A stretch of 64,000 nt of DNA from Streptococcus chenjunshii. GTDB lineage: Bacteria; Bacillota; Bacilli; Lactobacillales; Streptococcaceae. Below, in pieces: positions 54,044 through 62,681 of this stretch. The number at the start of each line of letters is the position of its first letter. Positions within the stretch are counted from its first letter, which is position 1. The position numbers were made by a program, and so were the translations under genes. Below the pieces are notes generated by a model. The model saw only the letters and a list, made by a program, of their open reading frames with translations, did not search any database and had not been told where the DNA came from. The stretch covers positions 992,001 through 1,056,000 of the forward strand of contig NZ_CP031733.1 in the NCBI RefSeq assembly GCF_003086355.1. The letters run 5' to 3'.

Positions 54044-54400
54044 GTGTTGAAAAACAATGAAGCTATTGAAGAAAATATCAATATGGAACCATTTAATCGT
54101 GCTTTATCACTTATCAGCGGCAGATGGAAAATGCATATTCTTTTTTGGTTATCAGAATATGGCATTATGCGCTATGGAGAGATAAAAAAAGCCCTTGGCA
54201 ATATCACCCATAAGATGCTTTCCAGTCGGCTGAAAGAATTAGAAAAAGACGGATTGATTATCCGTCAAGAGTATGCTCAGGTTCCCCCAAAAGTCGAATA
54301 CAGTCTGTCGGATGTAGGAGAAGAACTCATCCCCTTACTTCGCCAAATTTGTCAATGGGGCCGTACTTATACCGATTGGGAAGAAAAAGCGGCTAAATAG
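54044..54400 (+). CDS. HxlR-family transcriptional regulator
   Basis: 118-aa winged-helix regulator from a GTG start after AAAGGAGAG. HxlR pattern: ALSLISGRWKMHILFWLSEY, GIMRYGEIKKALGNITHKML, SSRLKELEKDGLIIRQEYAQ, VPPKVEYSLSDVGEELIPLL. No Cys residue in the N-terminal region, so it is not an obvious Cys-based redox sensor of the HypR/YodB kind. Divergent from the OYE gene, which it very likely controls. Its 3' end overlaps the convergent TetR gene by 34 bp. Confidence 0.92.
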   Translation: MLKNNEAIEENINMEPFNRALSLISGRWKMHILFWLSEYGIMRYGEIKKALGNITHKMLSSRLKELEKDGLIIRQEYAQVPPKVEYSLSDVGEELIPLLRQICQWGRTYTDWEEKAAK

Positions 54401-54978
54401 TTTTGCAGTAAACGTTTAGCTGTGGGAATGATCTTATCTTTATAATCTGACAAGCACCAGTCGAAAACGCTGCCTTTGATTAAAATACAGATGTCTGCAC
54501 TTAACTTGTAGCTATCTGTTGTTTCGCTCAGCATTCCTTTTTGGATTGCTTTTTTTATGAGCTCTTGAGAATCAAACATGACTGTCCCTTTTAAGAACTG
54601 CCCTTCAGCTTCTCCCATATAACGCGCCAGTGAACTGTTGTTTCCTGTATAAAACTGACGCATAAACGGTTTGCCTAAATCCTGATATTGTTGCAGTAAT
54701 GGCAAATAAACGGCAAAAATTTGTTCACTTAGAGAGTATTCATTACAGCATTCGATTGGACTATTGGCAAGGGACTGGGTCAGGCAGTAGCCCAATAAAT
54801 CATCTTTATCCCGAAAGTAGTAGTAGAAAGTTCCCGTTGATAAACCGGAACGGCTACAGATAGCACGAACATTAAGAGATTCTCCATTTTTAATTAGTTC
54901 TAAAGCGGTCGTTATTAGATGTGAACGGCTATCCTTATTTTTCTTGCTTGTTTGCTTTGAAGGTCGTCCGGCAGGCAT
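54367..54978 (-). CDS. TetR-family transcriptional regulator
   Basis: 203 aa from the ATG at 54978 (AAGGAGAAAATA site; MPAGRPSKQ start). TetR HTH: HLITTALELIKNGESLNVRA, then ICSRSGLSTGTFYYYFRDKD, DLLGYC. The ligand domain is helical with several Cys. Divergent from the DsbA-like gene; two ATAGAAC-type palindromes in the shared promoter fit a TetR dimer. It probably represses the dsbA-like/MBL operon. The tail overlaps the end of hxlR on the other strand. Confidence 0.92.
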   Translation of the reverse strand: MPAGRPSKQTSKKNKDSRSHLITTALELIKNGESLNVRAICSRSGLSTGTFYYYFRDKDDLLGYCLTQSLANSPIECCNEYSLSEQIFAVYLPLLQQYQDLGKPFMRQFYTGNNSSLARYMGEAEGQFLKGTVMFDSQELIKKAIQKGMLSETTDSYKLSADICILIKGSVFDWCLSDYKDKIIPTAKRLLQNYLAAFSSQSV

Positions 54979-55001
54979 TATTTTCTCCTTGATATTTTTT
55001 A

Positions 55002-55060
55002 TTGACATTATATCGAACATGTTCTATAATAGCAAGAAAAAGAAATAGAACACGTTCTAT
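55002..55060 (+). promoter_or_regulatory. Consensus promoter with two TetR operator palindromes
   Basis: TTGACA (55002-55007), 17 bp, TATAAT (55025-55030). GAACATGTTC (55015-55024) fills the spacer and ATAGAAC-AC-GTTCTAT (55045-55060) lies after the start site. Both share the core GAACA(T/C)GTTC. Confidence 0.82.
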
Positions 55061-55080
55061 TACTAGGAGGATTGATTCTT

Positions 55081-55782
55081 ATGAAAGTTACTTATTGGTC
55101 TGATTTTGCTTGTCCATATTGCTATATTGGCGAAACACGTTTAAAAAAAGCAATTCATAAGTTAAAGCTGGAGAACATTGTAAACTTTGAAATGAAAGCA
55201 TTTCAGCTGGATCCTTATGCACCTGTGCAATCAGTTGGGCCTACTCAGAAGCGTTTTGCTAAAAAATATGGTATTTCCTACGAGCAAGCAGGTCAGCGAA
55301 TCGAGCAAATTTCTGCCTTAGGCAGACAGGAAGGTTTAACTTTTAATTATCTCTCTACTTTATTTACAAACACGATGGATGCTCACCGTTTAACAAAGCT
55401 TGTTCAGGAAACTGGCAGCGAAGAACAGATAGGGGAACTGAAGTCAGCACTTTTCCAAGCCTATTTTGCTGATAATAAGGAATTAGCTGATCACGAAGTT
55501 CTTTTAGCAGCTGCTGTGCAAGTTGGTCTCGATCAGGAAACTGTACAGACATTTTTAGAAGGGGAGCGTTTTAAGGAACAAGTTCTTGCTGATCAAGAGG
55601 AGGCGAGACAATTGGGAATTTCGGGAGTACCCTATTTTGTCATTGATGATCGTTATGCTGTTGCCGGAGCACAATCGCAGCAAGGTTTCGAAACAGCTAT
55701 ACGTCAAGCTTATCTCGAACAGTTTTCAGAATCCGAATCTGATGACAACTTATCATGCGGACCAGAAGGCTGCCGAATTTAG
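55081..55782 (+). CDS. DsbA-family (FrnE-like) thiol oxidoreductase
   Basis: 233 aa from the ATG at 55081 (AGGAGG ten bases upstream). Thioredoxin-fold protein with the active site CPYC (Cys11-Cys14) in WSDFACPYCYIGETRL, an inserted helical domain, and the cis-Pro loop GISGVPYFVI. No signal peptide, so cytosolic, as in FrnE/YjbH-like DsbA relatives involved in redox stress. The C-terminal CGPEGC adds a second Cys pair. First gene of a two-gene unit with the MBL gene; repressed, by inference, by the divergent TetR. Confidence 0.92.
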   Translation: MKVTYWSDFACPYCYIGETRLKKAIHKLKLENIVNFEMKAFQLDPYAPVQSVGPTQKRFAKKYGISYEQAGQRIEQISALGRQEGLTFNYLSTLFTNTMDAHRLTKLVQETGSEEQIGELKSALFQAYFADNKELADHEVLLAAAVQVGLDQETVQTFLEGERFKEQVLADQEEARQLGISGVPYFVIDDRYAVAGAQSQQGFETAIRQAYLEQFSESESDDNLSCGPEGCRI

Positions 55783-55804
55783 TACTTAAAAGAGAGTTAG
55801 TCTT

Positions 55805-56434
55805 ATGATTCAAAAAATTTCCGTCTCTGATTTTTTCGCCGTCAATACTTATTTTGTTATTGACGAAATCAGTCAGTCTGGTTTTATCATTGATCCGGGA
55901 GCACAAGGCGAACTGCTTCTGCAGGTTATTGAGCAACAGCGGTGGCAGATTGAAAAGATACTGCTGACACATGGACACTTTGATCATACTGGAGCTGTAG
56001 ATTTTTTAAGAGAGAAACTAGGGATTAATGCCTATGCGCATCCAAAAGCACAGAGCTACCTTCTCGACCCTTATTTTAATCTATCTCGTCAATGTGTTGG
56101 AGGCAGAGTCGTTCAAAACGTCCTTCCTTTTGGTTCTGACCGTATACTATTAAGAAACAATCCGCAGTTTTATCTCGATATTAAACATACACCTGGACAT
56201 TCACCAGATTCAGTCAGTTTTTATGCTGCTAAGGATAAAGCACTAATTGCAGGTGATACCATTTATCAGGGAGGATTAGGGTTGACGCATTTTCCAGGAG
56301 GTCAGTTATCAGAATTAAAGAAGAGTATCCAGAAAGTTATTTTCTCTTATGATGGTTCTGTTCACATCTATTCAGGCCATTCTCAACCACTGACAGTCGC
56401 TGATTTGAAGGAAAAAATAGTTTTTAATAACTAA
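55805..56434 (+). CDS. MBL-fold hydrolase (glyoxalase II-like)
   Basis: 209 aa. Binuclear metal motif THGHFDHTGA (His56, His58, Asp60, His61), GHSPDSVSFY with the next His, and AGDTIY with the bridging Asp; YSGHSQP supplies the last His. This is the glyoxalase II/persulfide-dioxygenase-like small type. It starts 22 bp after the DsbA gene stop. The pairing with a thiol oxidoreductase suggests a role in thioester or thiol detoxification. A terminator follows at 56497. Confidence 0.9.
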   Translation: MIQKISVSDFFAVNTYFVIDEISQSGFIIDPGAQGELLLQVIEQQRWQIEKILLTHGHFDHTGAVDFLREKLGINAYAHPKAQSYLLDPYFNLSRQCVGGRVVQNVLPFGSDRILLRNNPQFYLDIKHTPGHSPDSVSFYAAKDKALIAGDTIYQGGLGLTHFPGGQLSELKKSIQKVIFSYDGSVHIYSGHSQPLTVADLKEKIVFNN

Positions 56435-56496
56435 TTTCTACTTTATAATAGTTCTGGCAGAACTGTACAGCAGCAAATCCCATTATCGTAAAACAT

Positions 56497-56530
56497 AAAA
56501 GATCTCTTTGAAAATAAGAGACCTTTTATT
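56497..56530 (+). terminator. Terminator after the MBL gene
   Basis: AAAAGATCTCTT / AAGAGACCTTTT (one mismatch), then TATTTTAT. The remainder of the gap to 56820 holds no gene. Confidence 0.75.
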
Positions 56531-56820
56531 TTATCCCAAACTCTGCTTAAGCCAATATCTATCGCTCTGTTATCGACTGCAGTGTTTTATACAGGAAAGC
56601 TACCAAAATAGTTCAGCCAAAATAGTAATGAGACCGCAGCATTTATAATGAGCGAGTCGATCTCTGGCTGTACAGACGCTGAAACTGATAACTATATTCC
56701 CTGAAGCGCAAGCTTTATTTCTAAAGGGAATGCAGTTGGAGTGCTTTGAAGTTTAAAAACAGTCAGTCGCTATAGTGTTTAAAACAGAGAATATACTGTT
56801 TTCTTCACCAGCAAAGTCTC

Positions 56821-57399
56821 TTATTTTTGCTCGAGCAAAGCAGTGACACCGCTGTTTGTCAGGAGAATAGCAGTATTGATAACGTCTTCTAGGGGAGTTG
56901 TTTTACCTTCCTCCACCCATTGGCGGTATAGAGCTAAGCCAGTATTCTGGACAAAATTCAGGAGACTGACCCGCTGAAAGTCATTGAGCCGGTCAATTTT
57001 TGGACTTTTTGACCATGTTGCCGCCATAACCATATCAACCATATCCTGACGGATATCGGAATAGGAAGAATGGCTGATGGTGATTTTGTCATAAGCCTGA
57101 CCTTGCTGAGCTGAGAATTCGAAGAAAGCCCGCTGCATCTTGGATAGGTCTTCCGGCAGCCTATAATCTTTGATGCGTTCAATATAGGCTTCGGCGTATG
57201 TTTCCTGCATTTCAGCCAGTAAATCATCCAATGTGGGATAGTAGCGGTAGAATGTTTTTTTATTGATCATAGCCCTTTTGGCCAGCTCAGTTACCCTTAT
57301 TTTTTCATAATCTATTTCACAAATCAGACTTTCAAAGGCTGCGTAAATATTTGAAATAGTACGCTGAACGCGCAGATCTTCATAACCGGTTAATCTCAT
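56821..57399 (-). CDS. TetR-family transcriptional regulator
   Basis: 192 aa. HTH: AAFESLICEIDYEKIRVTEL, then AKRAMINKKTFYRYYPTLDD LLAEM. The long helical ligand domain lacks features that name a ligand. Its AAAGGAGA ribosome binding site follows immediately on the end of a minus-strand intergenic element (57418-57582), so that element forms its mRNA leader if transcription starts upstream. Divergent from the LysR gene at 57790. Confidence 0.9.
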   Translation of the reverse strand: MRLTGYEDLRVQRTISNIYAAFESLICEIDYEKIRVTELAKRAMINKKTFYRYYPTLDDLLAEMQETYAEAYIERIKDYRLPEDLSKMQRAFFEFSAQQGQAYDKITISHSSYSDIRQDMVDMVMAATWSKSPKIDRLNDFQRVSLLNFVQNTGLALYRQWVEEGKTTPLEDVINTAILLTNSGVTALLEQK

Positions 57400-57417
57400 G
57401 ACAATCTCCTTTAATTA

Positions 57418-57582
57418 AGATACAAAAGCCGTAAAAAGAGCAAAGCAAAAATAGGAAAATGGGTGAAGAGCCGCTAAGACTCAAGGAAATTTTATACTCA
57501 CAGAGCAGCTACACTCGTAAGTCGCTTAAGCTTCCTACGATTGTGGCTCTTTTTGACACAGCGTTTAGGATGTGTTCAATTG
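57418..57582 (-). repeat. GAACACGGCC intergenic element, minus-strand copy
   Basis: On the minus strand it starts CAATTGAACACATCCTAAAC and ends ACGGCTTTTGTATCTT. The interior shares TCGTAGGAAGC and GCTGCTCTGTGAGTATA with copy E3, plus CTTGAGTC. The arms (AAACGC on the left, GCTTTGCTC on the right) no longer pair well and GGCC is mutated at both ends, so this copy appears older or degraded. It ends just before the TetR ribosome binding site. Confidence 0.75.
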
Positions 57583-57789
57583 TAATGTTTGTTCGCTGTT
57601 ATTATAACATAGGATAAATAAAACAGTAAAAGCAGAGGAAATGGTATTTATAACATTTTGTTGAGCACAGTGTTATGCACTGTTTATCAGCTATCAGCTT
57701 GCCTTTACAAGTATTTTAGAATTTGGCTTATTGATCAATTCAGGTATAATGATAATAAGCCAACTGCTTGCGAAAGGGGGACCGAGACT

Positions 57790-58686
57790 GTGCATATTGA
57801 AAAAATCAAATATTTTATTGACCTCTATGACTGCCGGAGCTTTACGGAGACTGCCAGAAAAAATTATATCTCTCAAGCTTCTGTCAGCCAGTATATCACC
57901 AGCCTTGAAAAGGAATTTGCGGCCCAGTTTTTTGATAGGAATGTGGCACCGATTCGGCCAACACATGCCGGAAAATTATTTTACAATAATGCTAAATTGT
58001 TACTGAGACAATATGAGGAGAGCAAAAAGCAAATACAGAATCTGTCTGAAAGAAGTGTTCCCAGAATAGCTTTAGCCTACACATCTTTGAGTGATTTAAA
58101 GCTATTGCTACCCCTTATTGTTACTCTTAAACACAAACAGACTGCTATCGATATTGAACTTGAAAAAGTTGACTGCAAAGCTATTCAGTCATACCTGATT
58201 AAGGGGATAAGCGATGCGGCTCTTTCATTCTCAGAAGAATTTACTGATCCATCCTTACATCATATCCTGTTAAAATCAGGAAAATATAGTGCTTTAGTTC
58301 CACAGGGCCACCCGCTTTTTGACAAAAGAGCCATTTCAGTTCAGGAACTTTATACCTATCCTTTATTAATGCTGAGTGAAGAAAGTATGGGGGAAACTTT
58401 CTTAACTATGAAAGAAAGATCTTTGGAAGATGGCTATTTTCCTAATATTGCCAGGACAGTCAATGATTTTGAGGAAGCTTTCTTCTATATTTTGTCAGAA
58501 CAGCTGATTGGTTTTGGAACTGAAGACTATAATCTTGACCATTTAGATGGTCTGATACGCAATATTCCCATTCAAGGCAGTAGACATAGCTACAAGATCA
58601 TTTTAGCTTATAAAAAAGATGAGCAAAATAAAGATCTGTCAGTCTTTTTAGAATTACTAAAGGGCTGTAATTATAAAATAAAATAG
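57790..58686 (+). CDS. LysR-family transcriptional regulator
   Basis: 298 aa from the GTG at 57790 (AAAGGGGGA upstream; TATAAT at 57745-57750). The frame is open for 44 more codons upstream but without a start signal. HTH: IDLYDCRSFTETARKNYISQ, then ASVSQYITSLEKEFAAQFFD. Effector domain from about residue 95. It precedes the two NmrA-like genes on the same strand by 80 bp and may regulate them, although those have their own promoter. Confidence 0.88.
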   Translation: MHIEKIKYFIDLYDCRSFTETARKNYISQASVSQYITSLEKEFAAQFFDRNVAPIRPTHAGKLFYNNAKLLLRQYEESKKQIQNLSERSVPRIALAYTSLSDLKLLLPLIVTLKHKQTAIDIELEKVDCKAIQSYLIKGISDAALSFSEEFTDPSLHHILLKSGKYSALVPQGHPLFDKRAISVQELYTYPLLMLSEESMGETFLTMKERSLEDGYFPNIARTVNDFEEAFFYILSEQLIGFGTEDYNLDHLDGLIRNIPIQGSRHSYKIILAYKKDEQNKDLSVFLELLKGCNYKIK

Positions 58687-58712
58687 GTCATAAGAAAAAC
58701 CAATGAACTTTT

Positions 58713-58733
58713 CGACAGCGTTTACATTATAAT
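58713..58733 (+). promoter_or_regulatory. cre-like site and -10 of the NmrA operon
   Basis: The reverse complement of 58713-58726 reads TGTAAACGCTGTCG, one mismatch from the CcpA cre consensus TGWAANCGNTNNCA. TATAAT follows at 58728-58733. The position over the promoter suggests catabolite repression. Confidence 0.55.
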
Positions 58734-58766
58734 AGACTTATCAAATATAAAAGCGAGGAAGATGAG

Positions 58767-59708
58767 ATGGCAAAACTTTTATTAACCGGTGTTGATGGCA
58801 ATTTAGGCGGACTTGCTGCTGCTTATCTTTTAGAATTAACCGATAAAGATAATCTTATTTTCGGCGGCTACAGTCAGGAAGCGCTGGACAAATACGGTCA
58901 AGCAGGTGTGGAAACGCGCCGGATGAATTTTAATCACGCTGAAGGGCTGGCAGAGCAATTTGCGGGTGCGGACACTCTCGCTCTGATTTCGATGCCTTTT
59001 GTTGGTAAAAAACGTCAGGCGGCTCATAAAAATGTTGTTGATGCTGCGAAAGCAGCCGGGGTCAAGAAAATCATTTACACTTCTTTGGTTAATGCTGCTG
59101 ACCCGGAAAATCCCAGTGTTGAGAAAATTGACCATGCCTATACTGAAAACTATATCGAAGAATCTGGTTTAGATTATATTTTTCTGCGCAACTCACAGTA
59201 TGCAGAGGCAATGATTACCAATTACTTCACCTTTGTACACGCCAATGCGCCGCTGGCAAACAGTCTGGGAGATGGGAAAATGGCCTATATTTCCCGTAAA
59301 GACTGTGCTAAGGCGGTGGCCCATGCCCTTTTAGCAAAAAATCTGCATCATTCTATTCAAAATATTAATGGTCCAGAATTGCTGACTATGGCAGAATTCG
59401 TAGAGATTGGCAATGAAGTCACAGGGAACAGTATTTCTTATCAGGCGATTAGCGATGAAGAAAATTATGCTGTTTTTGATGCTATGGGAGTGCCGAGGAC
59501 AACAGACGGAGAATTCAAGGACGACTCCGAAGCTCCCTTTTCTTCAGAAGGGATGGTGACTTTTGCCCAAGCTATTCGTGAAGGGAAGATGGACGTCTTT
59601 ACAGATGATTTTGAGCAGCTGACTGGAGCAAAGCCCTTGACGGTTCGTTATATGTTTGAACATGAAGCTGATTTTCAAGTCGGTCAGCGCCATTCGGAAG
59701 ATCATTAG
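58767..59708 (+). CDS. NmrA-like atypical SDR, NAD(P)-binding protein
   Basis: 313 aa. The Rossmann start LLLTGVDGNLGGLAAAYLLE resembles the GxxGxxG cofactor loop (here GVDGNLGG), followed by YTSLVNAADPENPSVEKIDH and EESGLDYIFLRNSQYAEAMI, which match the NmrA/SDR_a5 quinone-reductase-like group (QOR2/YtfG type). AGGAAG precedes the ATG. Twelve bases separate it from a paralogue. Likely reduces quinones or acts as a redox sensor; not decided by sequence. Confidence 0.87.
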   Translation: MAKLLLTGVDGNLGGLAAAYLLELTDKDNLIFGGYSQEALDKYGQAGVETRRMNFNHAEGLAEQFAGADTLALISMPFVGKKRQAAHKNVVDAAKAAGVKKIIYTSLVNAADPENPSVEKIDHAYTENYIEESGLDYIFLRNSQYAEAMITNYFTFVHANAPLANSLGDGKMAYISRKDCAKAVAHALLAKNLHHSIQNINGPELLTMAEFVEIGNEVTGNSISYQAISDEENYAVFDAMGVPRTTDGEFKDDSEAPFSSEGMVTFAQAIREGKMDVFTDDFEQLTGAKPLTVRYMFEHEADFQVGQRHSEDH

Positions 59709-59720
59709 GAGGAGAGACAT

Positions 59721-60671
59721 ATGACAAAAATTATTGTTAACGGTGTTGATGGTAATTTTGGCTCACAGGTGGCTAAATTTATTCAAAACTTACTGCCAAA
59801 AGAGGCTCTGCTTTTTACAGCTCCGCAGAAAGAAGCATTGAAACCCTATCAAGACCTTGGGATTGCTACTGCTGTAGCTAATTTTAATAGTCAGGAAAAT
59901 CTGATTAACGTATTTGCTAACGCCGATAAAGTTCTGCTGATTTCGATGCCTTTTGTCGGTGAGAAACGCAGGCGGGCGCATCAAAATGCGGTGGAAGTCT
60001 GTGTTAAAGCCAATGTTCGGCAAATTGTTTATACATCTGTGCTTTCCGCCAGCCACCCCTTAAATCCCAGTGTCGAAAATACTGACCACAGTTTTACTGA
60101 AGCAATCATCCAAAATACACCGCTCGACTATATCTTTCTGCGCAACTCCCTGTTTGCTGAAGCTTTTATCAGTGACTATTTGAGAGCAGCAGAAGCTAAG
60201 GAAGAGACGATTTCAAAGAATATGGGTGATGGCCGTGTTTGGTTCATTTCTCGCCGTGATGCAGCCTTTGCTGCCAGCTGTGCTTTAGCCAACGACTTAC
60301 TGCATAGGGAAGTGCTGAATATTAACGGTCTTGAGCCGCTGTCCTATCAAAACTTTCTCGATACTGCCAATGCGGCTACCGGAAATCGTATTACCTATAC
60401 CAAGCTGTCTGATGATGAACTGTATGCGTATTTTGATTCTATTGGGGTACCCAGAAATACAGACGGCGACTTTAGTAAGAGTCCGATTCAAGCGACTTCA
60501 GAAGGTATGGTAAGCTTTGGTACAACTGTTACAGAAGGTTTTCTCGATGTCCCAGTCAGTGATTTTGTTAAACTGACCGGGCGGCAGCCCTTATCGCTGG
60601 CAACCATGTTTGAAAAACAAGATGATTATCTCTTAGGAGAACGGCATACAGTGGAAGATGATGATAAGTGA
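59721..60671 (+). CDS. NmrA-like atypical SDR, tandem paralogue
   Basis: 316 aa. IIVNGVDGNFGSQVAKFIQN at the start, VLLISMPFVGEKRRRAHQNA, YTSVLSASHPLNPSVENTDH and TPLDYIFLRNSLFAEAFISD align along the whole length with the preceding gene (for example ISMPFVGKKRQAAHKNV). AGGAGGAGAG before the ATG. A tandem duplication that has diverged considerably; the two may form a heterodimer. No terminator is evident; a 12-bp palindrome TGAATCGATTCA follows at 60714. Confidence 0.87.
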   Translation: MTKIIVNGVDGNFGSQVAKFIQNLLPKEALLFTAPQKEALKPYQDLGIATAVANFNSQENLINVFANADKVLLISMPFVGEKRRRAHQNAVEVCVKANVRQIVYTSVLSASHPLNPSVENTDHSFTEAIIQNTPLDYIFLRNSLFAEAFISDYLRAAEAKEETISKNMGDGRVWFISRRDAAFAASCALANDLLHREVLNINGLEPLSYQNFLDTANAATGNRITYTKLSDDELYAYFDSIGVPRNTDGDFSKSPIQATSEGMVSFGTTVTEGFLDVPVSDFVKLTGRQPLSLATMFEKQDDYLLGERHTVEDDDK

Positions 60672-60932
60672 AGTGAAGCATAGAAATGTTTCCTGAAACC
60701 CTAAGTTTTTTAAGTGAATCGATTCATTCCTATAGTTCTTCAGTTCGTCCATATCAAGTGTTTTCAGCATTTTAAAATAAAGATTGTCACCTACTTCTTT
60801 GTTTCTCAACTCAAGATATTATAGAGTCATGACGATTATCTAAGCAGAATCTTAGGTAAGCAGACTTTTAAGGTATAGTGGCATATTTCTCGGAAAAACG
60901 AGCTAGGGAAATGACTGGCATTATTTTTCTTT

Positions 60933-60960
60933 TTGAAATCGATTTCAAAAGTGGTATAAT
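60933..60960 (+). promoter_or_regulatory. Promoter of the aldehyde dehydrogenase gene with a perfect cre site
   Basis: TTGAAA (60933-60938), 16 bp, TATAAT (60955-60960). TGAAATCGATTTCA (60934-60947) is palindromic, fits the CcpA cre consensus fully and overlaps the -35. The rest of the gap 60672-61127 contains no gene; the leader is about 160 bases. Confidence 0.75.
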
Positions 60961-61127
60961 AAGGTTATGTAACCATAATTACTGTGTGGGAGGTATTGCC
61001 TGCCTATTTACCTTGTCTGTGCTGGAATCTGTTAGGAACTGGTCTTTTAGAAGCGGTTCAGAGAAGGCAGAACAGAGCAGATTTTAGAAGACTCTCATGC
61101 AGTTCACATTAATAAAAGGAGGAAATT

Positions 61128-62504
61128 ATGGCCTATAAAACAACTTATCCCTATACAAATGAAGTTCTTAAAGAATTTCCGAATGCTTCAGATGCTGACT
61201 TAGAAAAAGCTCTGGCTGAAGGCCATGCTCTGTACAAAAAATGGCGCAGTGAAGGGGGCTTGGCAGAGCGCCGGGAGCAGCTTCATAATGTGGCAGCTAT
61301 TTTACGCCGTGATACAGACAAATATGCTGAAGTGATGACTAAGGATATGGGCAAGCTTTTTGCAGAAGCTAAAGGAGAAGTCGAATTATGTGCGGATATA
61401 GCAGATTATTTTGCTGATAAGGCTGAAGCCTTTTTAGAACCGCAGCCCTTGGAAGACACGCACGGTGATGCTTATTATCTCAAGCAAGCTGTCGGGGTGC
61501 TGTTTATGGTTGAACCATGGAATTTCCCTTTCTATCAAATTATGCGGGTCTTTGCTCCTAACTTTATGATTGGAAATCCGACGGTTCTAAAACATGCTTC
61601 TATTTGCCCTGGATCAGCCCAAGCATTTGAAGACTTGGTTCTGGAAGCCGGTGCACCTGTAGGTTCTTTTAAAAATCTTTTCTTATCTTATGGCCAAGTA
61701 AGCAAGGCTATTGCTGATCCGCGTGTACAGGGAGTTGCTCTGACCGGATCCGAACGAGGCGGTGCTTCAATTGCTGCTGAAGCCGGCAGCAATCTGAAAA
61801 AATCAGCACTGGAACTGGGCGGCAATGACGCTTTCCTTATTTTAGAAGATGCAGATTTTGATTTGCTGAAAGACACGATTTTCTTTGCACGTCTCTATAA
61901 TGCAGGTCAAGTTTGTACCTCGTCCAAACGCTTTATTGTAGTGGGGGATGACAACTATGAAAAATTTGTTGATATGGTTGTAGAAACCTTTAAAACGGCT
62001 AAGTGGGGCGATCCAATGGATCCGCAGACAACATTGGCTCCGCTGTCATCTGCAGAAGCTAAAGCAGAAGTGCTGGAACAAATTAAACTGGCTGTAGATA
62101 ATGGTGCTAATGTTGCTTACGGCAATGAAGTTATTGATCATCCAGGCAATTTTGTGATGCCAACAGTGCTGACAGATATTACTGAAGAAAACCCTATTTA
62201 TAATCAAGAAATCTTTGGACCGGTTGCTTCTATTTACAAAGTAGCTTCTGAAGAAGAAGCGATTGCATTGGCAAACGATTCCAGCTACGGACTTGGCGGA
62301 ACAGTCTTCAGTAAGGATATTGATCATGCCAGAGAAGTGGCAGCAAAAATTGAAACTGGTATGAGCTTTATCAATTCCGGCTGGACAACCCATCCTGAAG
62401 TACCGTTTGGCGGTATTAAAAATTCCGGTTACGGCCGCGAATTGAGTCATCTTGGTTTTGATGCTTTTGTCAACGAACACTTGGTTTTTGTACCCAAAAA
62501 CTAA
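61128..62504 (+). CDS. gabD: NAD(P)-dependent succinate-semialdehyde dehydrogenase family protein
   Basis: 458-aa aldehyde dehydrogenase oxidising succinate semialdehyde or a similar aldehyde to the acid. Catalytic Cys263 in YNAGQVCTSSKRF, general base Glu229 in KKSALELGGNDAF, Asn in VEPWNFPFYQ, and PFGGIKNSGYGRELSHLG near the end. The length and the MAYKTTYPYTNEV start fit the SSADH group rather than GapN (about 475 aa). AGGAGG lies before the ATG. The perfect cre at 60934 predicts repression by CcpA when sugar is plentiful. Confidence 0.87.
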   Translation: MAYKTTYPYTNEVLKEFPNASDADLEKALAEGHALYKKWRSEGGLAERREQLHNVAAILRRDTDKYAEVMTKDMGKLFAEAKGEVELCADIADYFADKAEAFLEPQPLEDTHGDAYYLKQAVGVLFMVEPWNFPFYQIMRVFAPNFMIGNPTVLKHASICPGSAQAFEDLVLEAGAPVGSFKNLFLSYGQVSKAIADPRVQGVALTGSERGGASIAAEAGSNLKKSALELGGNDAFLILEDADFDLLKDTIFFARLYNAGQVCTSSKRFIVVGDDNYEKFVDMVVETFKTAKWGDPMDPQTTLAPLSSAEAKAEVLEQIKLAVDNGANVAYGNEVIDHPGNFVMPTVLTDITEENPIYNQEIFGPVASIYKVASEEEAIALANDSSYGLGGTVFSKDIDHAREVAAKIETGMSFINSGWTTHPEVPFGGIKNSGYGRELSHLGFDAFVNEHLVFVPKN

Positions 62505-62534
62505 CTGACAGATAAGCCGGCATATAACTAATTA

Positions 62535-62587
62535 AACTGGGAAATGCAGCGACTGCAAATAAGCCTTCTGCATTCTCAGTTTTTTTA
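62535..62587 (+). terminator. Terminator of the dehydrogenase gene
   Basis: AACTGGGAAATGCAG / CTGCATTCTCAGTT, long stem with one or two mismatches, then TTTTTT. Confidence 0.85.
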
Positions 62588-62669
62588 ATTTTTGAACAGT
62601 TGAAATCGAATGAAGAACATCACTCTCGCCTTCTGATTTTTAAACTCGGAAAAGCGGCGGTCTTTTTGC

Positions 62670-62675
62670 TATAAT
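62670..62675 (+). promoter_or_regulatory. uvrC -10 element directly before the start codon
   Basis: TATAAT at 62670-62675, six bases before the ATG at 62682. No good -35 and no ribosome binding site are visible, which suggests a leaderless mRNA. Confidence 0.6.
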
Positions 62676-62681
62676 AGCATT

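Noticed and set aside
55586..55789. Overlapping frame inside the dsbA-like gene
   Set aside because: It lies wholly within a well-supported gene in another phase and has no family match.
57658..57789. 44-residue N-terminal extension of the LysR protein
   Set aside because: Precedes the promoter -10 and the ribosome binding site; LysR proteins start a few residues before the HTH, as from the GTG at 57790.
61128..62504. Non-phosphorylating glyceraldehyde-3-phosphate dehydrogenase (gapN)
   Set aside because: Too short (458 aa) and its start and end match the succinate-semialdehyde dehydrogenase group instead.
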